In this document: positions 1 to 4,405 of the stretch, one piece after another | How positions within the stretch are numbered: position 1 is the stretch's first letter | Layout of the letters: each line of letters starts with the position of its first letter | NCBI GenBank assembly: GCA_026414245.1 | Contig: JAOAJJ010000081.1 | Coordinates: 1-5,846 of the forward strand | Source: Candidatus Bathyarchaeota archaeon | Lineage (GTDB): Archaea; Thermoproteota; Bathyarchaeia; Bathyarchaeales; DTEX01 | Direction: 5' to 3' | Length of the DNA: 5,846 bases | Program-made: the position numbers and the translations under genes | The notes under the pieces: generated by a model | Told to the model about the DNA's origin: nothing | Database searches by the model: none | The model's input: only the letters and a program-made list of their open reading frames with translations

Positions 1-184
1 CCGCTATCGAGGACGAGAGCGCTACCCCCAAAGCCGCACCAGCGAAGGCGCTATGCGCCATCGAGTAACCTATTGTCGTAAGTCTCATCTTTACAACGAA
101 CACGCCCATTAAACCCGTGAGCAGCCCAGTAAATACGCATCCTATAATAGCCCTCTGGAAAATAGCGTATTGGAGCCAACTCAT
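1..184 (-). CDS. ABC-3 family metal transporter permease, N-terminal part (cut by window edge)
   Basis: This is the membrane subunit of a metal-ion ABC importer of the ZnuB/MntB (ABC-3) family. Reading leftward from ATG at 184-182 gives 61 residues before the window ends. The first transmembrane segment is about residues 13-31 (GCVFTGLLTGLMGVFVV core). It is followed by a stretch containing GYSMAHSAFAGAALG, which matches the conserved 'sHaa..G.alG' region after helix 1 in ABC-3 permeases. The start ATG overlaps the ATPase stop codon (ATGA at 184-181), and a strong GGAGGAA ribosome binding site lies 6 nt upstream at 191-197, so the two genes are translationally coupled. The rest of the permease, and any substrate-binding protein gene, lie beyond the left edge. 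The family is clear from the sequence. The metal cannot be read from this fragment; the neighbouring NikR and its operator suggest nickel. Confidence 0.85.
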   Translation of the reverse strand, partial: MSWLQYAIFQRAIIGCVFTGLLTGLMGVFVVKMRLTTIGYSMAHSAFAGAALGVALSSSIA

Positions 185-927
185 CGCTGCTTCCTCCAGA
201 AACCTATTGGGAGGATCTTTTCAACCACTTCTATAACATCCATTAATTCTCCGTCGGCAACTATCCTTCCATTATTCATGGCTATAATTCTGCCGCATGA
301 GCCGGCGATCTGCTGTATATCATGCGTAACCACTAGAACGGTTACGTTACGCTCCCTACTTAAGCGGCTTATTAGCTCAGAAAGATTCTCTCTGGATTCA
401 GGATCCAGGCTGCTGAACGGCTCATCCAACAATAGTATTCTCGGATCTTTAGCTAATGCCCTAGCAATCATAACTTTCTGCTGCTGGCCACCTGAAAGCT
501 TTCCAACGGGTCTATTAGCCAAGTTCTCGATCCCCAGAAGCTTCATGGCTTCAATAGCCTTATCTTTATCCTCTCTACCAGGGCTGCCTAGAACCCCCAC
601 CTTGCCATATCTCCCCATTAAAACAACATCTAAAGCGCGGTACGGTTCACCGGCGTCAACCATAAAGTCCTGCGGCACATAGCCTATTTGGCATCTGATT
701 TTTCTCCCATGTTTTCGCATATCTAGGCCTAGAACTGAGATGTAGCCCTTAAAAACTGGCAGCAGCCCATTTATGGTCTCAAGAAGAGTGGTCTTTCCAG
801 CGGCGTTTGGCCCCACAATATAGACGGTTTCACCCTCCTCTATAGAAAGGGTTATGTCTTTAATCGCCGGCCTTTTTTCACCTTCATATACTGTAGATAC
901 GTTGTTGAGTTCTATTGCCAGTGTCAT
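181..927 (-). CDS. ABC transporter ATP-binding protein, metal-uptake (ZnuC/MntB-like) family
   Basis: This 248-residue protein is the cytoplasmic ATPase of a metal-ion importer and powers transport through the adjacent ABC-3 permease. All nucleotide-binding motifs are present in order: Walker A GPNAAGKT (39-46), Q-loop VPQD with Q86, signature LSGGQ (144-148), Walker B ILLLDEP (164-170, catalytic E169), D-loop SSLD (172-175) and H-loop H202. The segment DVVLMGRYGKVGVLG (100-114) is typical of ATPases paired with ABC-3 permeases rather than of Opp/Dpp-type nickel ATPases. Its length is normal for the family. ATG at 927 is the best start because the first beta strand (IELNNVSTVY) begins at residue 5; no clear ribosome binding site precedes it. 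The NikR-type operator at 949-976 lies directly upstream, so transcription is probably repressed when nickel is plentiful. Family assignment is firm; nickel specificity is inferred from context. Confidence 0.93.
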   Translation of the reverse strand: MTLAIELNNVSTVYEGEKRPAIKDITLSIEEGETVYIVGPNAAGKTTLLETINGLLPVFKGYISVLGLDMRKHGRKIRCQIGYVPQDFMVDAGEPYRALDVVLMGRYGKVGVLGSPGREDKDKAIEAMKLLGIENLANRPVGKLSGGQQQKVMIARALAKDPRILLLDEPFSSLDPESRENLSELISRLSRERNVTVLVVTHDIQQIAGSCGRIIAMNNGRIVADGELMDVIEVVEKILPIGFWRKQR

Positions 928-948
928 TGCTTTAAGCCCATTTATATA

Positions 949-976
949 ATGTTACTAAAAAACTATGTTGTAACAC
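949..976. promoter_or_regulatory. Putative NikR operator (inverted repeat)
   Basis: The sequence shows TGTTAC (950-955), 14 bases, then GTAACA (970-975), a perfect 6-bp inverted repeat, with the right half extended as GTAACAC. From memory, the NikR operator described for delta-proteobacteria is GTGTTAC-N13/14-GTAACAC; this site matches 13 of its 14 defined bases, the exception being A instead of G at 949. The site sits between the divergent ATPase gene and nikR, 22 bp upstream of the ATPase ATG and about 120 bp from the nikR ATG. It is therefore best placed to control the transporter. I see no second copy close to nikR. Confidence 0.75.
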
Positions 977-986
977 AAATTTAAGG
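977..986 (-). promoter_or_regulatory. Likely TATA box of the metal ABC transporter operon
   Basis: On the minus strand this reads CCTTAAATTT, an acceptable archaeal TATA element. A start about 26 bp downstream falls near 955, giving a leader of about 28 nt before the ATPase ATG at 927. The putative NikR site (949-976) would then cover roughly -20 to +6, a classic repressor position. A stronger-looking box, ATTATATAAA at 950-941, is only about 19 bp from the ATG and would start transcription inside the gene, so I prefer this one. Confidence 0.4.
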
Positions 987-1059
987 ATTTATCTTTAGCC
1001 TCCGTTAATAGGGGGTGGTTGAACTTTTTAGGGAGGGGGATGAAGATTGGCTACCACAT

Positions 1060-1069
1060 TTTAAATATT
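1060..1069 (+). promoter_or_regulatory. Likely TATA box of nikR
   Basis: TTTAAATATT is centred about 34 bp before the nikR ATG at 1099. The expected start near 1090 gives a very short leader of about 9 nt. A weak GGTG ribosome binding site at 1090-1093 would fall at the very 5' end, so the messenger may be leaderless or nearly so. Confidence 0.5.
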
Positions 1070-1098
1070 TCTAGAAGATTAATTGTTTTGGTGTCTGC

Positions 1099-1512
1099 AT
1101 GCAGAATAAAGCGGGAGTTGTTCGTTTCAGTGTCTCTCTCCCACCGCCTCTTGTCGAGGAGTTTGATGGTGTTTGGAGGGATATGGGTTACGAAAACCGC
1201 TCTAAGGCGATTCACGACGCCATGAGGGCCTTTATAAGCGATTTTAAATGGATGCATGAGAAGGGGCATGTTGCCGGAGCCGTGCTTGTCCTATACTATT
1301 TGGATAAGCCGAAACTCTTAGAGAAGGTGACGATTATCCAGCATAAATTTAGAGATATCATATCCTCGACAACGCACATACACCTCGAAGAAGACAAATG
1401 CCTAGAAATAATAGCGGTTAACGGTGAAGTCAATAAAATAAGGAGAATGGCGGAGGAGCTGATGGCTAAAAAAGGTGTTAAACAAGTTAAGATCGCAGTT
1501 ATTGCACCTTGA
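1099..1512 (+). CDS. nikR: NikR, nickel-responsive ribbon-helix-helix transcriptional repressor
   Basis: NikR is a tetrameric cytoplasmic repressor that binds Ni(II) and then shuts off nickel-uptake genes. The 137-residue length matches the family (E. coli NikR has 133). The N-terminal ribbon-helix-helix DNA-binding domain covers about residues 7-46: strand VVRFSVSLP, then helices around VEEFDGVWRDMGY and NRSKAIHDAMRAF. The C-terminal ACT-like metal-binding domain covers about 57-137. All four square-planar nickel ligands are visible by alignment with E. coli H76, H87, H89 and C95: H82 (in TIIQHK), H93 and H95 (in TTHIH) and C101 (in DKCLEI). The ATG start puts the DNA-binding strand at the usual distance from the N terminus, and no upstream in-frame start exists. 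It is divergent from a metal ABC transporter, with a NikR-type operator between them, so that transporter is the obvious target. No operator lies near its own promoter, so autoregulation is not evident. Confidence 0.95.
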   Translation: MQNKAGVVRFSVSLPPPLVEEFDGVWRDMGYENRSKAIHDAMRAFISDFKWMHEKGHVAGAVLVLYYLDKPKLLEKVTIIQHKFRDIISSTTHIHLEEDKCLEIIAVNGEVNKIRRMAEELMAKKGVKQVKIAVIAP

Positions 1513-1848
1513 TAAAGACCTAGCTAAATTGTTCAGTCAAATTCTAGATAAAACTGCACAGCAGAGGATTATGGGATGCGTTCACTATTCGAGTCTCAGA
1601 AAGCCTTCATAAGATTAAACTGTAAAGGGTTCTGGAGAAACAGAGTTTTAAATGCTCCGGAGGAGGTCTTTCAGTTACTAGATCAGCAAATCTAAATGGT
1701 TGATTAAAGTAAGAGAAAGCTTTGACGGCTACATACCGCCAGATAGATTTGAGGAAGAATACTCATCCAACAACAATACAACAATTATTTAAATCTTTAA
1801 ATAAACTTTTAATCCCCCTTCTCCTAATTTTAATTGAGTTGAGTTAAA
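1513..1848 (+). other. Gene-free 336-bp stretch with protein-like fragments (possible gene remnant)
   Basis: No intact gene with a start and a ribosome binding site is visible on either strand. Three short open stretches on the + strand, in two frames, nonetheless read like protein. The first is in frame 2 from about 1493 to a TAA near 1604, containing DKDLAKLFSQILDKTAQQR. The second is in frame 1 from ATG 1576 to a stop at 1693-1695 (39 codons), containing NAPEEVFQLLDQQI. The third is in frame 2 from 1682 to 1792, containing KWLIKVRESFDGYIPPDRF. The second and third join with a single frame change near 1690. I do not recognise the family. It could be a decayed gene or chance. A GGAGGAGGT motif at 1659-1667 has no usable start codon after it. 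Confidence 0.3.
1785..1804. repeat. Perfect A/T inverted repeat, probable promoter region of the 89-residue ORF
   Basis: TTATTTAAA, TC, TTTAAATAA forms a perfect inverted repeat with 9-bp arms and a 2-bp spacer. The right arm (1796-1804) also resembles an archaeal TATA box; transcription from it would begin near 1826, leaving a leader of about 23 nt before the ATG at 1849. It may be simply a TATA element in A/T-rich DNA, or an operator for a dimeric regulator. The symmetry is seen directly; the role is inferred. Confidence 0.4.
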
Positions 1849-2118
1849 ATGAGCAAAACGATTTTCATGCTAATACTTAACGAGGTTCTAAGCAAGAATA
1901 GAATTAAGATTAAGTTAAGCGAGTTCGAGAAAGATCAGGTTTACAGAGAGGTTTTAAACTATTTTGGGCTAGCTGGCGGACTAAATACTTGCGAATCCCT
2001 TGAGAGAGCTTGGCAAGATCCATATAATAGGGGTAGAATAGAGGATTTTATAATCACGTGGCTGAAAAGAAAGATGAGGAAAAGTATATCTGAGGGGCAT
2101 CGCGCCGGGATAATTTAA
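1849..2118 (+). CDS. Small hypothetical protein, 89 residues, unrecognised
   Basis: I do not recognise this protein and assign no function. It runs from ATG to TAA and is rich in charged residues. It has no signal peptide, no convincing membrane helix and no Cys/His metal cluster (one Cys only). The pattern suggests a mostly helical soluble protein: helices at about 2-14, 23-40, 46-54 and 60-81, with a basic C-terminal stretch (WLKRKMRK, about 71-78) that could touch nucleic acid. A/T-rich promoter-like DNA lies upstream, but there is no clear ribosome binding site. The stop lies 27 bp from the stop of the convergent oxidoreductase gene, so it is not in an operon with it. The compact spacing and sensible composition favour a real gene; without a homologue this is not certain. 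Confidence 0.55.
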   Translation: MSKTIFMLILNEVLSKNRIKIKLSEFEKDQVYREVLNYFGLAGGLNTCESLERAWQDPYNRGRIEDFIITWLKRKMRKSISEGHRAGII

Positions 2119-2145
2119 TATATGCGCCCGAATATTTAGATGCTT

Positions 2146-3180
2146 TCATAACTTTACTTCTTTACCTAATTTAGCCGATTTGTAAGCCATGTCGATTATC
2201 TGCATAACCTTAAGCCCATCTTCACCTGGAGTTTTAGGTGGCTTATCTTCTAAACATGCTCTCACAAAGTCTTCTATCAGAAGATTTTGGATTTTAGACC
2301 AATCGATGCTAAGATCATATGAGATGGCTACACCTTTCCCGTCTTCCTCGCTGAAATATGTGAATGGGTTAAGTCTTAATCCACCCTTTGAGCCAAATAT
2401 TATCGTTTCCTGATAGGGATTTATGTTTGCAGCCCATGCGGTTTCAAAGGATATTTTCAGCCCATCCTTAAATCTAACGAATACTACCGAATGCTCTTCA
2501 ACATCGTACTTCGCCTCCAATTTAAGGCCGCTGTTAATGCCTCTGAATGTCATGGCGCTTACGGATAAAGGCTGTAAGTCGCCTAGGAGATAGAGGGCAA
2601 GATCTATATCATAGCAGCCTATGTCAATTAGTGCTCCTCCACCGGCTTTGGATGAGTCGAGGAACCATTTAGACTCCTTTAATATGTCTATGCCGGGGCG
2701 TCCCCTCCTCCTGATCGTTGTAAACCTGGCATAATATACATTGCCAAGCTTACCGCCTGAAATATATTGTTTAGCTAGATCAGACTGTGGAGTTAATCTC
2801 GACCTTGCGCTGCAGATGCCAAGTTTTACACCAGCTTTTTTACAAGATTCAACCATTCTGACAGCCTCCTTAGAGTTCATAGCCATAGGTTTTTCACATA
2901 GAACATGTTTGCCAGCTGCCGCGGCATCACATGTTATCTCAGAGTGGTTGAATGGAGGCGTTGCAACAATAACGGCATCTATATCCTTCAGGGCTAAAAG
3001 ATCATGGTAATCTACAAAAAATTTCTCGATTTTGAAGTCTTCTGCAACCGATTTAAGTGTCTTTTCATTTATGTCGGCTATGGCTAAAGCCCTCGCATTC
3101 TTCTGGCTCATAATAGCTTGTAGGTGAGATCTACCTATGACGCCAACGCCTATAACACCAAAATTTAAAACCCCGCTCAT
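2146..3180 (-). CDS. Gfo/Idh/MocA-family sugar oxidoreductase
   Basis: This NAD(P)-dependent dehydrogenase family oxidises or reduces a hydroxyl of a sugar, inositol or glycoside. From ATG at 3180 it is 344 residues, normal for the family. The N-terminal Rossmann domain shows GVIGVGVIG (GxGxxG at 11-16), an acidic residue after strand 2 (D36 in ADIN) favouring NAD, ATPPFNH (73-79) and the hallmark CEKPMA with E96-K97-P98, K97 being the conserved catalytic lysine. The C-terminal domain carries GGGALIDIGCY (180-190); here D186 and Y190 fall where many relatives have D and H, resembling the glucose-fructose oxidoreductase/dihydrodiol dehydrogenase branch. An in-frame GTG at 3192 would add four residues, but an AGAGGAG site (3194-3200) would sit only 1 nt from it, so ATG 3180 (13 nt gap) is preferred. 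It is divergent from the sugar isomerase/epimerase gene, with a shared palindromic promoter region. The exact substrate cannot be told from sequence. Confidence 0.9.
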   Translation of the reverse strand: MSGVLNFGVIGVGVIGRSHLQAIMSQKNARALAIADINEKTLKSVAEDFKIEKFFVDYHDLLALKDIDAVIVATPPFNHSEITCDAAAAGKHVLCEKPMAMNSKEAVRMVESCKKAGVKLGICSARSRLTPQSDLAKQYISGGKLGNVYYARFTTIRRRGRPGIDILKESKWFLDSSKAGGGALIDIGCYDIDLALYLLGDLQPLSVSAMTFRGINSGLKLEAKYDVEEHSVVFVRFKDGLKISFETAWAANINPYQETIIFGSKGGLRLNPFTYFSEEDGKGVAISYDLSIDWSKIQNLLIEDFVRACLEDKPPKTPGEDGLKVMQIIDMAYKSAKLGKEVKL

Positions 3181-3216
3181 TAAGCCAAGCACGCTCCTCT
3201 TCTAAAATTTTTAAAG

Positions 3217-3231
3217 TATTTAACTTAAATA
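3217..3231. promoter_or_regulatory. 15-bp palindrome in the divergent oxidoreductase/isomerase promoter
   Basis: TATTTAA-C-TTAAATA is a perfect palindrome with 7-bp arms. Its centre (3224) lies 44 bp from the oxidoreductase ATG (3180) and 48 bp from the isomerase ATG (3272). Each arm resembles a TATA box, so transcription could start near 3198 leftward and 3250 rightward, with the GGAAGGTGAT ribosome binding site (3251-3260) just inside the rightward transcript. It may be a bidirectional core promoter, an operator, or both. Confidence 0.45.
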
Positions 3232-3271
3232 TCTTATTAATGTAATGTAGGGAAGGTGATGGTGGCTTTAT

Positions 3272-4033
3272 ATGACGAAAATAAAAATCGCTTTACAATT
3301 ATGGTCTGTCCGTGAGGAATGCGCCCGCGACTTAGAGGGTACCCTTAGAAAAATTGCGGAGATGGGTTATGAGGGCGTTGAGTTTGCCGGCTATTATGGT
3401 AGAACCGCAAGGGATCTTAGAAGAATTCTCGATGATTTAGGGTTGGAGGTTGCTGGAACACATATAGGCATAAACACTTTAATGGGTGAAAATCTGAAAG
3501 AAACCGTGGAATTTAACCGTGTACTCGGCAATAAATATCTTATAGTGCCTTGGCTACCGGAAGAGATGAGGAGTTCAAAGTCTGCGTGGCTTAAAACCGC
3601 TGAACTGATGAACGAGATTTCTGAAAAATTAATTGTTAAAGGAATGTTTGTGGGGTATCACAATCACATGGTTGAATTCCAGCCGATAAACAGTGAGATA
3701 CCGTGGTATATATTCTTTGATGCGGCTAGACCTGAAGTCGTAATGCAGCTAGACACTGGAAACGCTATGCATGGCGGCGTAAGCCCAGACAACATACTAA
3801 ACATTATTAGGCGTTATCCCGGTAGGGCTAAAACCGTTCACCTGAAAGAGTACTCTCCAAGAAACGAGAAGGCGCTGCTAGGCGAAGGGGAAATGAGATG
3901 GAAAGAATTCATAGATCTCTGCAGGGAAGTAGGTGGAACAGAATGGTATATAATTGAGCAGGAGACATACGCTTATCCTCCACTAGAATGCGTGAGAAGA
4001 TGTATAAATAATTTAAAGACAATATTACGCTGA
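3272..4033 (+). CDS. Sugar phosphate isomerase/epimerase family protein (xylose isomerase-like TIM barrel)
   Basis: Members of this family are metal-dependent TIM-barrel enzymes that isomerise, epimerise, dehydrate or cleave sugars and keto-sugars (IolE, Hyi and YcjR are relatives). The protein is 253 residues, typical for the family. Features in order are IALQLWSVRE on strand 1 (6-15), the MGYEGVEFAGYYG strand (31-43), GTHIG (62-66), GYHNHMVEF (128-136), MQLDTGN (158-164), VHLKEY (189-194) and WYIIEQE (225-231). Likely metal ligands, by analogy, are E135, D161, H190 and E229. The ATG at 3272 is supported by GGAAGGTGAT at 3251-3260, whose GGTGAT core complements the archaeal 16S 3' end; a second GGTGG is closer, at 3261-3265. 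There is no in-frame upstream start. It is divergent from a Gfo/Idh oxidoreductase, a pairing often seen in inositol and 3-keto-sugar pathways. The substrate is unknown. Confidence 0.88.
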   Translation: MTKIKIALQLWSVREECARDLEGTLRKIAEMGYEGVEFAGYYGRTARDLRRILDDLGLEVAGTHIGINTLMGENLKETVEFNRVLGNKYLIVPWLPEEMRSSKSAWLKTAELMNEISEKLIVKGMFVGYHNHMVEFQPINSEIPWYIFFDAARPEVVMQLDTGNAMHGGVSPDNILNIIRRYPGRAKTVHLKEYSPRNEKALLGEGEMRWKEFIDLCREVGGTEWYIIEQETYAYPPLECVRRCINNLKTILR

Positions 4034-4077
4034 AAACATCTATACATTGTGCACGCTCAAAATATAGGCGATGAAAT

Positions 4078-4084
4078 CTTTTTC
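4078..4084 (+). terminator. Weak T-rich candidate terminator after the isomerase gene
   Basis: A short run of five T residues (4079-4083) lies about 45 bp after the isomerase stop codon. Archaeal terminators are often simple T runs, and this is the only one between the isomerase gene and the oppositely oriented tRNA. No hairpin precedes it, so support is thin. Nothing else was found in 4034-4160. Confidence 0.25.
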
Positions 4085-4194
4085 TGGAGAGACCTATAAT
4101 TTTCGATAAGAGAATAAATCTAAGATAAGGAACCATTATTTGTGAGGCTTGAATTTAAATGGTGGTGGGCCGGGCCGGACTTGAACCGGCGACC

Positions 4195-4220
4195 CTGCAG
4201 AAGCCTTCCGTTTTCCGGTT
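4195..4220 (-). other. Inferred tRNA intron 2 (variable loop)
   Basis: These 26 nt interrupt the variable loop after its first base. A bulge-helix-bulge can be drawn. GCAG (4226-4223) pairs with CTGC (4200-4197) as the 4-bp central helix. The 3-nt bulges are AAA (4222-4220) and AGG (4196-4194). GGC (4229-4227) against GTC (4193-4191) forms the outer helix. Cutting after the second base of each bulge joins A4221 to G4194 and yields variable loop AGGTC. The inner helix is weak, apart from a CCG-GAAAA-CGG hairpin inside the intron. Confidence 0.6.
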
Positions 4221-4227
4221 TTCTGCG

Positions 4228-4244
4228 CCTCCTGGATTTTTATC
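4228..4244 (-). other. Inferred tRNA intron 1 (anticodon loop)
   Basis: About 17 nt separate the anticodon loop (CTGACG) from C38 and the 3' stem strand GCAGA (4226-4222). It contains a small hairpin, GAT-AAAAA-ATC or GGAT-AAAA-ATCC if position 37 is included. CTG of the anticodon loop can pair with CAG (4234-4232), leaving ACG as a 3-nt bulge on the 5' side. This is a relaxed bulge-helix-bulge site, not a perfect one. The cut may fall at 36/37 or 37/38; both give the same mature sequence. Confidence 0.6.
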
Positions 4245-4310
4245 CGTCAGGCAGACGTCCTAACCAAGCTAGACGACCGGCCCCTTTCTTCACTGGGCAT
4301 ACTCTTAGCT

Positions 4311-4320
4311 AATTATTTTT
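4311..4320 (-). promoter_or_regulatory. Likely TATA box of the tRNA-Val gene
   Basis: On the minus strand this reads AAAAATAATT, centred about 31 bp before the first tRNA base at 4283. Transcription would begin a few bases upstream of the tRNA 5' end, the usual archaeal layout. Confidence 0.5.
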
Positions 4321-4361
4321 TGCGCATATTGCCATTATAAATCTTATGTTTTGACGAAATT

Positions 4362-4379
4362 TTTAAATTCATTTAAATT
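4362..4379 (+). promoter_or_regulatory. Tandem TATA-like elements before the GH3 gene
   Basis: TTTAAATT occurs at 4362-4369 and again at 4372-4379, exactly 10 bp apart. From the first box transcription would begin near 4391, leaving the GAGGGG ribosome binding site (4395-4400) in the transcript; the second would remove it. Another box, TTATAAATC (about 4335-4343), is also possible. Which one is used cannot be read from the sequence. Confidence 0.4.
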
Positions 4380-4405
4380 TTACATAAGAGTTTTGAGGGG
4401 TTGTC

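Larger units (their letters stand above)
4163..4283 (-). tRNA. tRNA-Val (anticodon GAC) with encoded CCA and two probable introns
   Basis: Read leftward, the acceptor strand GGGCCGG (4283-4277) pairs perfectly with CCGGCCC (4173-4167), followed by A73 (4166) and an encoded CCA (4165-4163). The D arm is GTCT/GGAC with a GG-containing loop (4274-4257). The T arm is GCCGG-TTCAAGT-CCGGC (4190-4174). The anticodon stem starts TCTGC (4255-4251), then C, T and anticodon GAC (4248-4246), a valine anticodon. The gene is 118 nt to position 73, about 43 nt too long. Removing 17 nt in the anticodon loop (about 4228-4244) and 26 nt in the variable loop (about 4195-4220) gives stem GCAGA, a perfect partner for TCTGC, and variable loop AGGTC. 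The mature tRNA is then a standard 75 nt. Arms and anticodon are seen directly; exact intron ends are inferred. Confidence 0.92.

Noticed and set aside
170..682. Long open frame on the plus strand opposite the ATPase gene
   Set aside because: The opposite strand encodes a complete ABC ATPase with every motif; this frame has no recognisable protein features.
941..950. Strong TATA-like box ATTATATAAA on the minus strand before the ATPase gene
   Set aside because: Its centre is only about 19 bp from the ATG, so a normal 26-bp spacing would start transcription within the gene, and no suitable downstream start codon precedes the first beta strand.
1019..1269. Open frames on both strands overlapping the start of nikR
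   Set aside because: They overlap the clear NikR DNA-binding domain in other frames and have low-quality, arginine- and serine-rich translations.
1659..1667. GGAGGAGGT resembling a strong ribosome binding site
   Set aside because: No start codon at a usable distance opens a frame of meaningful length; the ATG at 1696 is followed by a stop after three codons.
2189..3010. Plus-strand open frames opposite the oxidoreductase gene
   Set aside because: They are antisense shadows of a full-length Gfo/Idh/MocA protein.
3181..3192. GTG at 3192 as the oxidoreductase start
   Set aside because: The AGAGGAG ribosome binding site would lie only 1 nt from it, and the extra residues MLGL precede an already normal N terminus; ATG 3180 fits better, though not with certainty.
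3909..4136. Minus-strand open frame over the end of the isomerase gene
   Set aside because: It overlaps the conserved C-terminal end of the isomerase (EQE region) and has no ribosome binding site or recognisable features.
4200..4244. tRNA model with one 45-nt anticodon-loop intron
   Set aside because: It needs a 3-nt variable loop and a U-G pair in the anticodon stem, whereas the two-intron model gives a standard tRNA with perfect stems.
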